Assembly: GCA_018333655.1 (NCBI GenBank)
Contig: JAGXTJ010000044.1
Coordinates: 62,001 to 126,000, forward strand
DNA from: Bacillota bacterium
GTDB taxonomy: Bacteria; Bacillota; UBA994
Direction of reading: 5' to 3'
Length of the DNA stretch: 64,000 bases
Of this stretch, positions 33,426 to 42,858 are shown piece after piece. Each line of letters begins with the position of its first letter. Position 1 is the first letter of the stretch. A program made the position numbers and the translations under genes. The notes beneath the pieces were generated by a model, which saw only the letters and a list, made by a program, of their open reading frames with translations, had not been told where the DNA came from and ran no database searches.

Positions 33426-35129
33426 ATGCTTGAAAGACTGATTATTCGCAATCTTGCCGTTGTTGAGGGGCTAGACTTAGAACTTCACCCGGGGCTCACT
33501 GTTTTGTCGGGGGAAACCGGGGCAGGAAAGTCAATTATAGTGGATGCCCTCAGCTTGCTCCTGGGGGGAAGAGCGTCTAGCGAGATGATTCGCTCGGGGG
33601 CGGACAAGGCTTTTGTGCAGGGAGTTTTTTCTATCTCTGCGCCTGCCGCACTGCAACTGCTCGCTGAATTTGGTATTGAGGACGCCCTTGGTGAAAGTGC
33701 CACGCGGGAGACTATCATCACCCGCGAAATTAGCGCGGCGAAGTCCGTCTGTCGCGTCAATGGCCGTATCGTCACCCAAGCGACGCTTAAAGCTCTGGGA
33801 GACCACCTAGCCGATATGCATGGTCAACATGAGCATCAATCGCTGTTGCAGCCGTCGCGGCACCTAGGCTTGATAGACCGCTTTGCCGGGGCGGAAGGAG
33901 CGGAGCTCCTCGCTAGCTTATCTGTCGAGGCAGAATTGTATCGTCAGTACAAGCGAGAGCTTGGTGAACTGACGAGTGATGAACGGGAGCGCGTGCGACA
34001 AAGCGATTTGTTGTCCTATCAGATTGCTGAGATTGCGGCGGCACGCCTGCGGCCAGGCGAAGAAGATGAGCACAAGGCCGAGAGAATGCGGCTCTTAAAT
34101 TTCGAAAAGCTACATACTGCCGTAGAGCGGTCGTTTATCGACTTGTTCGCGGGGCAAGGGAAGAACAAAGCCGTGGTCGACGTTTTAGGGCGTGCGCAAA
34201 ATGACTTGCGCGAAGCAAGCCGCCATGCCCCAGAGCTTCAGGAAGTAGCAGGCTTGTTAGAACAAGCCTCATACCTAGTTGATGATGCTTGTCGTACGCT
34301 AGGCAAATTTAAGGATAACTTGACCTTTGAGCCCGCACGACTGACTAGCATCGAAGAAAGACTTGACGCCATAGGGAAATTGAAACGCAAGTATGGCGAT
34401 AGCGTGGAACAGATACTGCTGTTCGCGAAAGCCGCGGAGGAGAGTCTGTTGCGACTGCACAATTCTCGCGAGCGGGCTACTGTTTTGCAGGGCAAGCTAA
34501 AGAAACATTTCGCGCAATATGAAGCCTTGGCGGCACGTCTGCGAGTTTTGCGGCTGGCCAAGGGCGAACAATTAGCTCAGTCCTGCACAGAAAACCTCCG
34601 GGATTTAGGCATGAAGGAGGCTGACCTCCGGGTGGTGATGCGTCCCCAGGAAGCGTCACTGGTCAACGCAGCGGGGACTGAGATGATGGAATTCTTGTTT
34701 ACGGCCAACCCCGGCGAAGGGTTGAAGCCGCTCGGCAAGATAGCGTCGGGAGGCGAGATCTCGCGCGTGATGTTGGCGCTAAAGGCCGTTTTTAGTGGCT
34801 TAGACGACATACCAACCTTGGTTTTTGATGAGATTGACAGTGGCGTGGGCGGTAAGGCGGCGCAAGCTGTGGCCGAGAAAATAGCGAGCGTGAGTAACGG
34901 CCGGCAGGTAATCTGCATATCTCATCTAGCACCGATTGCTGCCTTTGCTGATCACCATTTATGTGTGCAAAAAAAGATTCTGGCCGACAAAACTGTTACC
35001 GAAGTGCAACATCTCGATATGGAAGGGCGCAGTCGTGAGTTGGCGCGCATGTTGAGTGGAGCAGAAAGTGCTGCCGCCATGACCCATGCCCAAGAATTGC
35101 TAGCTATGCGCAAGAGAGTTCGTAAGTAG
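33426..35129 (+). CDS. recN: DNA repair protein RecN
   Basis: The 567-residue SMC-like ATPase acts early in double-strand break repair. N-terminus MLERLIIRNLAVVEG, Walker A GETGAGKSIIVDAL near 33, long central coiled coil, then signature motif IASGGEISRVMLALK and Walker B LVFDEIDSGVGG near 470. ATG 33426 follows GGGGGTGG; the open frame extends 69 codons upstream only because of the heptamer array. Length is standard. Confidence 0.96.
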   Translation: MLERLIIRNLAVVEGLDLELHPGLTVLSGETGAGKSIIVDALSLLLGGRASSEMIRSGADKAFVQGVFSISAPAALQLLAEFGIEDALGESATRETIITREISAAKSVCRVNGRIVTQATLKALGDHLADMHGQHEHQSLLQPSRHLGLIDRFAGAEGAELLASLSVEAELYRQYKRELGELTSDERERVRQSDLLSYQIAEIAAARLRPGEEDEHKAERMRLLNFEKLHTAVERSFIDLFAGQGKNKAVVDVLGRAQNDLREASRHAPELQEVAGLLEQASYLVDDACRTLGKFKDNLTFEPARLTSIEERLDAIGKLKRKYGDSVEQILLFAKAAEESLLRLHNSRERATVLQGKLKKHFAQYEALAARLRVLRLAKGEQLAQSCTENLRDLGMKEADLRVVMRPQEASLVNAAGTEMMEFLFTANPGEGLKPLGKIASGGEISRVMLALKAVFSGLDDIPTLVFDEIDSGVGGKAAQAVAEKIASVSNGRQVICISHLAPIAAFADHHLCVQKKILADKTVTEVQHLDMEGRSRELARMLSGAESAAAMTHAQELLAMRKRVRK

Positions 35130-35274
35130 GCACAGCCGCCCTAAGAGCTTTTCGCCAGAAATTTGTTGTCTGCACTGCCAGCAACAGGTCTGTTATTATG
35201 TTAACTAGCGAGGATAGTAGTTTTTCGCCTTGGTTAACTTACAAGCAGACTCGTTTGTTGAAAGGGGTGCAGCC

Positions 35275-36624
35275 GTGAAAAGGCAAACTCTAAATACCCT
35301 ACTAGGGTGTATATTTTCAGCCTTAGTGCTCTTGATATCGCTTAGTCCCGAGGCGAGAAGTATCTATGCTCTGCCTCTTGCGCTCCGTGTGACAGAAGGC
35401 AGTTCAGTGATGCTGCCAATTAAGCTACCGTTTTCTTTGGGGGTTTCCTTAGATCAAGCTGGGATGCTACGCATTAATGGCACTGAGCTCGGCCTAGAAG
35501 CTGTAAATTTTTGTCTCAGCCGACCGCTAGCGCTAGAGCCTGTGGAGCAAGGGACAGTGGAGTTACGCCTTAGCTTGCTTGGGCTAACCTTACGCCGCAT
35601 TAGTCTCGAAATAGTGCCAGCCATTCATCTGGTGCCAGCTGGACATTCTCTGGGTGTTAGTCTGCACTCTGACGGGCTAATGGTGGTGGGCTTTGCCAAT
35701 GTTCGTGGGCAGGAGGCAGTTTTGTCGCCTGGGAGAGAAGCGGGCCTGCGCCTAGGCGATCGCATACTGGCTGCTGCGGGAGTTGATCGACCAGATGCCC
35801 ATACCTTAGGCCAGATAACCGACGAAGTTGGGCGGCAGGGCCAGCAAGTACCTTTAACGGTGGGGCGTGAAGAGGGCAAGGTGGACACAGTAGTGCGCCC
35901 CCATTACTGCGTAGAAAGCCGGCAATTCCGACTGGGTATTTTCGTGCGGGAAAGTGCAGTAGGTGTTGGCACACTGACCTTTGTGGACAGGGAATCGATG
36001 ATGTATGGTGCCCTAGGGCATGTAATCTCAGATGTGGATACCGGCAAGCCAGTGGAGGTAGGCAGCGGAACTGTGGTGCGCGCCACCGTAACCTCCATTG
36101 AGTCGGGTACGCGTGGGGTGCCAGGGGAAAAACGCAGTATTTTTGTGGAGGAGCATAACGAAGTGGGCTCCATCACGAAAAACACGCCATTTGGCATTTT
36201 TGGGGAGATCTATACTGATATGACGCATGGTAGAGAGCCGGTTGCTATTGCGCTACGGGATCAGGTGCGCGAGGGGCCTGCCTACATCTACACAGTGATC
36301 GAAGGGGAGAAAGTTGAGCGCTTCGCCATAGAGCTGCAGCGCGTCTCTCGGCAACAGTTTACCCCAGGTGGGAAGGGCCTAGTAGTTAAAGTTACCGACG
36401 AGCGTCTCCTCGCGAAGACAGGGGGCATAGTGCAAGGCATGTCTGGGAGCCCTATCTTACAGGATGGCAAGCTAGTGGGAGCGGTCACACATGTGTTTGT
36501 CAACGATCCGAGCCGAGGATACGGGATTTTTGTGGAGTGGATGGTGGGAGAATCCGGGCTATTAGAGCGGAGAGAGGAAGTCGCACCCACCTTCTTTTAC
36601 AGGCGTCATTGGCGCGCCTCGTAA
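35275..36624 (+). CDS. spoIVB: SpoIVB peptidase (sigma-K checkpoint serine protease)
   Basis: The 449-residue S55 protease has an N-terminal signal/anchor (about 8-28), a PDZ domain around residues 135-205 (GREAGLRLGDRILAAAG), and the S55 protease domain with catalytic His in YGALGHVIS and Ser in GMSGSPILQDG. In Bacillus it is secreted from the forespore to trigger pro-SigK processing and cleaves SpoIIQ. GTG 35275 follows AAAGGGGTG. Its place between recN and spo0A is universal in spore formers. Confidence 0.96.
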   Translation: MKRQTLNTLLGCIFSALVLLISLSPEARSIYALPLALRVTEGSSVMLPIKLPFSLGVSLDQAGMLRINGTELGLEAVNFCLSRPLALEPVEQGTVELRLSLLGLTLRRISLEIVPAIHLVPAGHSLGVSLHSDGLMVVGFANVRGQEAVLSPGREAGLRLGDRILAAAGVDRPDAHTLGQITDEVGRQGQQVPLTVGREEGKVDTVVRPHYCVESRQFRLGIFVRESAVGVGTLTFVDRESMMYGALGHVISDVDTGKPVEVGSGTVVRATVTSIESGTRGVPGEKRSIFVEEHNEVGSITKNTPFGIFGEIYTDMTHGREPVAIALRDQVREGPAYIYTVIEGEKVERFAIELQRVSRQQFTPGGKGLVVKVTDERLLAKTGGIVQGMSGSPILQDGKLVGAVTHVFVNDPSRGYGIFVEWMVGESGLLERREEVAPTFFYRRHWRAS

Positions 36625-36633
36625 AGATACAAA

Positions 36634-36662
36634 AGCACTGGCCTCAGCCGGTGCTTTTTTCT
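36634..36662 (+). terminator. Terminator after spoIVB
   Basis: AGCACTGGC (36634-36642) pairs with GCCGGTGCT (36647-36655), loop CTCA, then a run of T. Confidence 0.88.
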
Positions 36663-36712
36663 TAATAAAAGTGTGAGATTAGTCGTTTTATTTTGCAGTA
36701 ATGAATTTTCTG

Positions 36713-36742
36713 GCAGGAATACTATATTGCCTTGGCGAAATC
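36713..36742 (+). promoter_or_regulatory. Putative sigma-H promoter of spo0A
   Basis: GCAGGAATA (36713-36721) fits the sigma-H -35 pattern RnAGGAwWW fully; after 12 nt GGCGAAATC (36734-36742) matches RnnGAATww with one core mismatch (GAAA for GAAT). Expected start about 36748, 35 nt before the spo0A TTG. The Bacillus spo0A gene is also partly sigma-H driven. I see no Spo0A box (TTCGACA) nearby. Confidence 0.6.
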
Positions 36743-36782
36743 ATTTCGTTAGGTATAGTTGGCTGAATGGGAGGGGACTCTT

Positions 36783-37553
36783 TTGGGGGACAAAATCAAG
36801 GTTCTCATTGTGGATGACAACCGAGACTTTTGCGAGCTGCTGAGTGAATTTTTGTCAAAACGGCCGGAGCTCCAAGTAGTGGGGATGGGGCATAATGGCG
36901 ACGAAGCCCTGCGTCTAATGCAGAGCTTGAAGCCTCACGTTTGCGTTCTGGACATTATTATGCCGCATCTAGATGGCATAGGGGTGTTAGAGCGCATGGC
37001 TGCACTGCCGGAAAAAGATCGCCCGAAGACGATTATGCTTACGGCGATTGGACAGGAACAGATGACAAAAAGGGTCTTAGAATTGGGAGCTAGCTATTAT
37101 ATTTTAAAACCTTTTAATCTCGAAACTCTAGCCGAGCGCATTCAGCAACTGGTCGTGAGCGAGCCACTGCCTCGCATACCTGTCTTCGAGAAGCAGCAAA
37201 CGCGGCATCTTGAGCAAAAGATTTCGGACTTACTTCATGACCTTGGCGTTCCTGCTAACATAAGGGGTTACCAGTATTTAAGAGAAGCCATTACCTTGGT
37301 GACGGGTGAGCTGCAGCTTTTAAACAGTATAACAAAAATACTCTATCCAAAAATCGCCAAGCAGTATGAATCCACGCCTAGCAGAGTGGAAAGAGCTATT
37401 CGCCATGCCATCGAGGTAGCCTGGGCGCGGGGTAATGTGGAAGCGATCAACCGGCTCTTTGGCTACACCGTAGACTATCGACGAGGCAAGCCCACAAATT
37501 CTGAGTTTATTGCTAAAGTGGCCGACCGCCTGAGGCTAGAAAGGGCGGTCTAG
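36783..37553 (+). CDS. spo0A: Sporulation master regulator Spo0A
   Basis: The 256-residue response regulator has a receiver domain (Asp-11, Asp-12, phospho-acceptor Asp-57 in [11 protein letters not shown], Lys in YILKPF) and the C-terminal Spo0A DNA-binding domain, where the recognition helix [17 protein letters not shown] is typical. TTG 36783 is preceded by GGGAGGGG (36769-36776). Phosphorylated Spo0A activates spoIIA and spoIIG operons. A sigma-H-like promoter lies upstream. Confidence 0.97.
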   Translation: MGDKIKVLIVDDNRDFCELLSEFLSKRPELQVVGMGHNGDEALRLMQSLKPHVCVLDIIMPHLDGIGVLERMAALPEKDRPKTIMLTAIGQEQMTKRVLELGASYYILKPFNLETLAERIQQLVVSEPLPRIPVFEKQQTRHLEQKISDLLHDLGVPANIRGYQYLREAITLVTGELQLLNSITKILYPKIAKQYESTPSRVERAIRHAIEVAWARGNVEAINRLFGYTVDYRRGKPTNSEFIAKVADRLRLERAV

Positions 37554-37580
37554 GAGATAATTATACAAGGCGCCAAGATA

Positions 37581-37674
37581 GGCTGCTCCTTCTGATATTC
37601 TCCCCCTCAGTCTGTAAGATGAATTTTTATCTCATCTGTAAAACTGGGGTGGAGAATATCATTTTGGGACAGCC
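37581..37674 (+). other. Long imperfect inverted repeat / structured RNA element between spo0A and buk
   Basis: GGCTG (37581-37585) pairs with CAGCC (37670-37674); GATATTCTCC (37594-37603) pairs perfectly with GGAGAATATC (37651-37660); CCTCAGT (37605-37611) pairs with ACTGGGG (37643-37649) with one G-U; an apical AGATGA/TCATCT hairpin completes it. About 30 pairs over 94 nt, then TTTTGTGCTTTT. It could be an elaborate spo0A terminator, a leader of the buk operon, or a MITE; no target-site duplication is evident. Confidence 0.7.
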
Positions 37675-37773
37675 TTTTGTGCTTTTCTAAACACGCAATT
37701 TTCTTTTAAAAGGTTTCTTCCACAAGGAGAAGTATTATTATTGATGATAGACTGTGTTGAAAGAGGTGTACTT

Positions 37774-38850
37774 TTGACCAAGTATGTCTTACTGATTATT
37801 AACCCTGGCAGTACTTCAACCAAGGTCGCTCTCTACGAGGGTAGTGAGTGCTACAGACAAGAAAATCTAAGTCATTCGGCGGAGGATTTGGCGCTCTACC
37901 CTGAAGTGGTCGCCCAATATCCCTTCAGACTGCAGAAAGTAGAGGAATTCCTCGCCTCTGTTCTCGCTGACTTGGGTGGCGAAGCTAGACTTGATGCCGT
38001 GGCTGGTATCGGTGGCTTGTTGCGCCCACTACAAGGCGGGACTTATGTCGTGAATGAGGCTCTAATTCTAGACTTGCAGCAGGGTGTTCAAGGTCAGCAC
38101 GCTTCAAATTTAGGTGGACTACTTGCGGCAGGCATTGCCAGTCGCTTCGGGGTCGGGGCCTACATTGTGGACCCTGTGGCGGTGGACGAGTTTGAAGATG
38201 TTTCTCGCCTTTCCGGGCACCCTTTAATAGTACGTCGTAGTCTGAGTCATGCCTTGAATATTAAGGCTGTAGCGCGCCGTGTCTGTCATGAGCACGGGCA
38301 GAGCCTAGCTCTCTGCAATTTTGTGGTAGCCCACTTGGGTGGCGGGATATCGGTGGCGGCACTGCGTGGAGGCCGCATCATCGATGTAAACAATGCCAAT
38401 GAGATGGGTCCTTTTTCACCTGAGCGCACAGGTTCCTTGCCGGCGGGAGATTTGGCGCGTCTATGTTTTAGCGGCAAATTCACCGCGGCCGAGATGAAGA
38501 AACAGATTGCTGGTCAGGGTGGTATGGTGGCTTACTTAGCCACGAATGATGTCCGTGAAGCATATCGTCGGGCAGATCAAGGTGATGCCTTCGCAAAATT
38601 GGTAATTTCTGCCATGACCTACCAGATAGGCAAAGAGATAGGCAGCATGGCCGCCGCGCTACAGGGCAGGGTGGATGCCGTCATTCTAACCGGAGGACTT
38701 GCGAACTCGCAGCGCTTTGTGCAAGAGATTGCCCAGTATGTTGATTTTATCGCCCCACTTCGTGTCTGCCCGGGTGAGGATGAGATGCTAGCTCTCGCCG
38801 AAGGCGTGTGCCGGGTTTTGGACGGAGACGAAGAGGCTAATATATATTAA
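37774..38850 (+). CDS. buk: Butyrate kinase (copy 1)
   Basis: The 358-residue ASKHA-fold kinase converts butyryl-phosphate (or branched acyl-phosphate) plus ADP to acid plus ATP. Signatures: INPGSTSTKVALYEG, HASNLGGLLA, HLGGGISVAAL, ERTGSLPAGDLARL and ILTGGLANS. TTG 37774 follows AGAGGTG and gives MTKYVLLIINPGS, aligned with copy 2 and the same length; ATG 37741 would add an unconserved 11 residues. It precedes ptb by 15 nt. Confidence 0.94.
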   Translation: MTKYVLLIINPGSTSTKVALYEGSECYRQENLSHSAEDLALYPEVVAQYPFRLQKVEEFLASVLADLGGEARLDAVAGIGGLLRPLQGGTYVVNEALILDLQQGVQGQHASNLGGLLAAGIASRFGVGAYIVDPVAVDEFEDVSRLSGHPLIVRRSLSHALNIKAVARRVCHEHGQSLALCNFVVAHLGGGISVAALRGGRIIDVNNANEMGPFSPERTGSLPAGDLARLCFSGKFTAAEMKKQIAGQGGMVAYLATNDVREAYRRADQGDAFAKLVISAMTYQIGKEIGSMAAALQGRVDAVILTGGLANSQRFVQEIAQYVDFIAPLRVCPGEDEMLALAEGVCRVLDGDEEANIY

Positions 38851-38865
38851 TGGAGGTGTCGATAA

Positions 38866-39768
38866 TTGATTAAGTCATTTACAGAGCTGCTCGCACAAGC
38901 TAAGCAAGGTCCGCGACGGAGGGTGGCAGTTGCCGCCGCTGAAGATGTCGAAGTTATCTCTGCACTCTACGCCGCGCAGAGTGCCGGCATAGCCGAGGCC
39001 TTTTTAGTGGGAGACGCCGAGAAAATTCGCTCGTTGGCTGCCGAGGCCCATATTTCTTTAAGCGGTATGGAAATCATTGATGTGCCTGACAAGATGTTGG
39101 CGGCCAAGGCGGCAGTTAGCCTAGTGCGCGAAGGTCGGGCGCAGATGTTGATGAAAGGACTTATTGGGACGGCTGATATTCTGCGCGCCGTGCTCGACAA
39201 AGAACAAGGACTGCGCAGTGGTCGCGTCTTGAGTCATGTGGCCATTATCGAAGTGCCGACTTACCATAAACTCTTGTTTATGAGTGATGGTGGTCAAAAT
39301 ATTGCTCCTGACCTGGCGCAAAAAGCAGAAATACTGCAGAACGCGGTTGATATAGCTCGTGCCCTGGGTGTGGTAAGGCCGAAAGTAGCTCCCTTGGCGG
39401 CCGTAGAAGTTGTCAACCCCAAAATGCAGGCCACTGTCGATGCTTACGAGCTGCAGTTGATGGCGCAGCGCGGTGAGCTAAAGGATTGCCTAGTGCATGG
39501 TCCCTTGGCGCTCGATGGTGCCATTAGCGCTGAGGCCGCAGAGCACAAGGGCATTAAGTCGCAAGTGGCGGGTGATGTCGATGTCTTGCTTGTGCCAAAT
39601 ATTGAGGTTGGCAATGTACTCTACAAGACTCTTGTGTACCTATCGCGCGCCCGCGTAGCAGGGCTTATCGCTGGTGCCACGGCCCCCATCGTACTGACTT
39701 CACGTTCTGATTCACCCGAGTCCAAGCTTTTATCTATTGCCTGTGCAAGCGTTGTTGCGGGGAGGTAG
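38866..39768 (+). CDS. ptb: Phosphate butyryltransferase
   Basis: The 300-residue PTA/PTB-family enzyme converts acyl-CoA and phosphate into acyl-phosphate. It carries LMKGLIGTADILRAVLD, MSDGGQNIAPDLAQK, EVVNPKMQATVDA, and VHGPLALDGAISAEAA. TTG start 38866, 7 nt after GGAGGTG. Sandwiched between two buk genes, it feeds both kinases; together with the oxidoreductase downstream this makes ATP from 2-oxoacids. Confidence 0.95.
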   Translation: MIKSFTELLAQAKQGPRRRVAVAAAEDVEVISALYAAQSAGIAEAFLVGDAEKIRSLAAEAHISLSGMEIIDVPDKMLAAKAAVSLVREGRAQMLMKGLIGTADILRAVLDKEQGLRSGRVLSHVAIIEVPTYHKLLFMSDGGQNIAPDLAQKAEILQNAVDIARALGVVRPKVAPLAAVEVVNPKMQATVDAYELQLMAQRGELKDCLVHGPLALDGAISAEAAEHKGIKSQVAGDVDVLLVPNIEVGNVLYKTLVYLSRARVAGLIAGATAPIVLTSRSDSPESKLLSIACASVVAGR

Positions 39769-39772
39769 CATT

Positions 39773-40849
39773 ATGACAAAGCATTTCATTTTATCGATTA
39801 ATCCTGGCTCAACCTCGACTAAGATCGCTCTCTTTGAAAATGACAGCCTGCTTATGGAAGATAACCTCAGCCACTCGAATGAGGACTTAGCGCCTTTTAA
39901 GCGCATCGCCGACCAGTATTCATTCCGCCGCCAAGTTATCGTGAATTTCCTCACAGACCGGGGTTTTGACGTTGCCAAACTATCTGCCGTGGTGGGTAGA
40001 GGAGGCTTGCTTAAGCCCATTGCGTCGGGAACCTATGCGGTAAATGACGCTATGGTGCGCGACTTGCATGCTGCAGAACGGGGGGAGCATGCCAGTAACT
40101 TAGGTGGTCTCCTGGCCAAGGACTTAGCAGATGAACTAGGGATTCCTTCTTTTATAGTTGACCCAGTGGTAGTGGACGAATTACAGGACGTAGCGCGGCT
40201 GTCTGGCCACCCCGCCATTACACGTCGCAGCATTTTTCACGCGCTTAATCAAAAGGCTGTCGCCAAGCGCTATGCGCGCGCCAAGGGAGTGGACTACAAA
40301 GCAATTAATGTCATTGTTGCCCATCTTGGTGGTGGCGTGTCGGTGGGTGCCCACTGTCAGGGTCGTGTCATCGATGTCAACAATGCGCTCGATGGCGATG
40401 GACCATTTTCGCCGGAACGTAGCGGCAGCTTGCCTGCGGGTGACTTGGCTAGACTTTGTTACAGTGGCCAGTACACTTTGGAGCAAGTAAAGAAAATGCT
40501 CACTGGACAAGGCGGCATGGTGGCCTATCTTGGCACTAATGATGGCCGTGAAGTGACGCGCCGCATGGAAGCTGGTGATGCGCAGGCGGGGTTGGTGTTT
40601 AAAGCCTTTGCTTACCAAGTAGCCAAAGAGATTGGCGCGATGGCCGCTGCACTGAAGGGTAAGGTTGACGTGATTATCCTCACCGGAGGTTTAGCCCACA
40701 ACAGTAAGTACCTTGTCCCCTGGATAAGCGAAGCCGTTTCTTTCATCGCCCCTCTGGAAATTATGCCCGGTGAGGGCGAGATGTCGGCTCTCTGTGAAGG
40801 CGCGCTGCGGGTTATCATGGGCCTTGAAGAAGCCCGCGACTATGTCTAG
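39773..40849 (+). CDS. buk: Butyrate kinase (copy 2)
   Basis: A second 358-residue Buk, clearly paralogous to copy 1 over its whole length (NPGSTSTKIALFEN, HASNLGGLLAKDLA, HLGGGVSVGAH, ERSGSLPAGDLARL, ILTGGLAHN) but well diverged, so the duplication is not recent. ATG 39773 lies 4 nt after the ptb stop with GGGGAGG upstream; the frame extends to 39737 inside ptb. The two kinases may differ in chain length or branching of the acyl group. Confidence 0.94.
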   Translation: MTKHFILSINPGSTSTKIALFENDSLLMEDNLSHSNEDLAPFKRIADQYSFRRQVIVNFLTDRGFDVAKLSAVVGRGGLLKPIASGTYAVNDAMVRDLHAAERGEHASNLGGLLAKDLADELGIPSFIVDPVVVDELQDVARLSGHPAITRRSIFHALNQKAVAKRYARAKGVDYKAINVIVAHLGGGVSVGAHCQGRVIDVNNALDGDGPFSPERSGSLPAGDLARLCYSGQYTLEQVKKMLTGQGGMVAYLGTNDGREVTRRMEAGDAQAGLVFKAFAYQVAKEIGAMAAALKGKVDVIILTGGLAHNSKYLVPWISEAVSFIAPLEIMPGEGEMSALCEGALRVIMGLEEARDYV

Positions 40850-41537
40850 GCTGTGGCAGCACCGCGTGACCATTATCACCGGGGGCTATGGCAGCGGTAA
40901 AACAGAAGTTGCCATAAACCTGAGTCTGCGTAAGCGACAGTTTTACGAGGCAGACCCCATCTCCCTGGTTGATCTTGACATAGTAAATCCTTACTTTCGT
41001 AGTCGCGACAAAGTAGAGCTGCTAGAGAGGCGTGGGGTGGACGTGGTGGCTCCTGTAGGGGAGTTGCGTCATGCCGATTTGCCCGCGCTTCCGCCAAGTA
41101 TTGGCGGTCTCCTCAGCGATACCAACAAGCAAGTAGTCCTCGATGTGGGAGGAGACCCTGCGGGAGCGACGGTGTTAGGGCGCTACCGAGATATCCTCAG
41201 CGAGACCCCTTACGACATGTTCTTGGTTGTGAACCCACATCGCCCAACTACCAGTACGGTTCCTGCAGTGCTAGAGCTGATGCAGGCCCTAGAGCACAAG
41301 GCGCGGCTTAAAATCACCGCCTTCTGCAATAACACCAATCTTATGGGACTGACCGTACCCGAGGATGTGGTACGCGGACAGGACTTTCTGCACGAGTTAG
41401 AAGTAAGAACGGGGCTTTCGACTGCCTTTGTCAGCTGCAAGGCTGAAATTGCGCCTAGAGTAAGTTCTTTGTTGCCAAACCACACTATTTTACCACTCGA
41501 ATTGCATATGCTACCTCCATGGGTTAGTGGAGGATAA
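40842..41537 (+). CDS. P-loop nucleotide-binding protein of unknown function
   Basis: The 231-residue protein has a Walker A GGYGSGKTEVAINLSL near its N-terminus, DLDIVNPYFRSRD after it and LDVGGDPAGATVLGRY, reminiscent of MinD/CobB-type switch regions. I know of no assigned role. It sits between buk and the oxidoreductase genes, overlapping buk by 8 nt, so a maturation, insertion or regulatory role for the oxidoreductase is possible. Start ATG 40842; the open frame extends further upstream inside buk. Confidence 0.8.
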   Translation: MSRLWQHRVTIITGGYGSGKTEVAINLSLRKRQFYEADPISLVDLDIVNPYFRSRDKVELLERRGVDVVAPVGELRHADLPALPPSIGGLLSDTNKQVVLDVGGDPAGATVLGRYRDILSETPYDMFLVVNPHRPTTSTVPAVLELMQALEHKARLKITAFCNNTNLMGLTVPEDVVRGQDFLHELEVRTGLSTAFVSCKAEIAPRVSSLLPNHTILPLELHMLPPWVSGG

Positions 41538-41569
41538 CTATGAGGGAAACTATGAGGGGAGGTTTATTC

Positions 41570-41773
41570 ATGGCCCAAGTTGTTTTTAACGAAGAGAGAT
41601 GTAAAGGATGCGAGCTGTGTACCATTGTCTGTCCGGTCAAGATAGTAATTATGCAGGAAAAGTACAACAAGCGAGGTTTTAGTCCTGCCGGGGTAAGTGA
41701 CATGTCCAAGTGTATTGGGTGCGCGGCTTGTGCCCGCATCTGTCCCGATGTAGTCATTACGGTTCAAAAGTAG
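41570..41773 (+). CDS. vorD: 2-oxoacid:ferredoxin oxidoreductase delta subunit (ferredoxin)
   Basis: The 67-residue ferredoxin has two [4Fe-4S] binding motifs, CKGCELCTIVCP and CIGCAACARICP. It would carry electrons from the catalytic subunits to soluble ferredoxin. ATG 41570 follows GGGGAGGT; the frame opens 30 nt earlier. Delta-alpha-beta-gamma order is typical of Vor/Kor operons. Confidence 0.93.
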   Translation: MAQVVFNEERCKGCELCTIVCPVKIVIMQEKYNKRGFSPAGVSDMSKCIGCAACARICPDVVITVQK

Positions 41774-41784
41774 GAGGGTGAAGT

Positions 41785-42858
41785 ATGGGTCAACGTGTCT
41801 TGATGAAGGGTAATGAAGCCATTGCCGAAGCGGCTATAAAAGCGGGTTGCCTTTTTTTCTTCGGGTATCCGATTACCCCCCAGAACGAGCTGCCTGAATA
41901 TATGTCGCGCCGCATGCCAGAGGTAGGAGGCACCTTTGTGCAGGCGGAGAGCGAAGTGGCGGCCATAAACATGGTGTATGGGGCGGCTGGCGCTGGGGCG
42001 AGAGTGATGACCTCCTCTTCTAGCCCAGGAATCAGTTTGAAACAAGAGGGAATCTCCTACATGGCAGGGGCTGAACTGCCCGCTGTTATCGTCAATATCG
42101 TGCGCGGCGGCCCTGGTCTGGGCAGTATCCAGCCCGGGCAGGGAGATTATTTTCAGTCTGTAAAGGGCGGCGGGCATGGTGACTACAAACTGGTGGTCTT
42201 GGCTCCCGCTAATTTGCAGGAAGCTGTCGATTTAGTAACAGAAGCCTTCGATATCGCCGATCAGTACCGCAACCCCGTCCTCATTCTGGGGGATGGCCTA
42301 CTGGGCCAGATGATGGAACCGGTAGAATTTAGGCCCCTGCCTGAGCGCAGTTTGCCGCCTAAAGACTGGGCGACGAATGGTTTGCGCAACCATAGAGGGC
42401 ATAAAAATGTAGTCAATTCACTGGTGCTGCAGGCCGTTGGTTTGGAAGCGCACAATGTGCACCTGCAAGCCAAGTATGCTCGTATCAAGGACGCTGAGCA
42501 AAAGGCGGAGCTACTCTACTGTGATGACGCCGAGGTCGTGGTTGTCGCTTATGGCTCGACGGCGCGTATAGCGAAGACCGCCATCCTAGAATTGCGTGAA
42601 AAAGGGCATAAAGTTGGCTTACTCAGGCCCATTACCCTATGGCCGTTCCCAGAAAATGCTTTCAACGCGATTATACCCACCGTCAAGACTTTCTTGTGCC
42701 TGGAGATGAGTGCCGGGCAAATGGTCGAAGATGTGCGCTTAGTAATTAACGGCCGGAGGCCTGTGGAGTTTTACGGACGCATGGGGGGCATTGTCCCTAC
42801 TCCAGAAGAGATTGCGGCCCGAATCCTTGAGAGCATGGGGGTGACTAGTAATGGCTAA
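41785..42858 (+). CDS. vorB: 2-oxoacid:ferredoxin oxidoreductase alpha subunit (2-oxoisovalerate type likely)
   Basis: The 357-residue subunit corresponds to domains I and II of pyruvate:ferredoxin oxidoreductase. It has [53 protein letters not shown] and [18 protein letters not shown], which best resemble VorB/KorA proteins. Whether the substrate is 2-oxoisovalerate, 2-oxoglutarate or another 2-oxoacid cannot be read from sequence; ptb and buk upstream favour branched-chain 2-oxoacids. It overlaps the beta gene by 8 nt. Confidence 0.9.
   Translation: MGQRVLMKGNEAIAEAAIKAGCLFFFGYPITPQNELPEYMSRRMPEVGGTFVQAESEVAAINMVYGAAGAGARVMTSSSSPGISLKQEGISYMAGAELPAVIVNIVRGGPGLGSIQPGQGDYFQSVKGGGHGDYKLVVLAPANLQEAVDLVTEAFDIADQYRNPVLILGDGLLGQMMEPVEFRPLPERSLPPKDWATNGLRNHRGHKNVVNSLVLQAVGLEAHNVHLQAKYARIKDAEQKAELLYCDDAEVVVVAYGSTARIAKTAILELREKGHKVGLLRPITLWPFPENAFNAIIPTVKTFLCLEMSAGQMVEDVRLVINGRRPVEFYGRMGGIVPTPEEIAARILESMGVTSNG

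Noticed and set aside
33138-33433. Long KQEARN-type charged ORFs on the minus strand and a 69-codon N-terminal extension of RecN on the plus strand
   Set aside because: Both arise from heptamer array 2. RecN homologs begin at MLERLIIRNL, which matches ATG 33426 with its own ribosome site.
37581-37674. T-box or other known riboswitch before buk
   Set aside because: No T-box sequence, antiterminator bulge or other recognised riboswitch core was found; it is reported only as a structured element.
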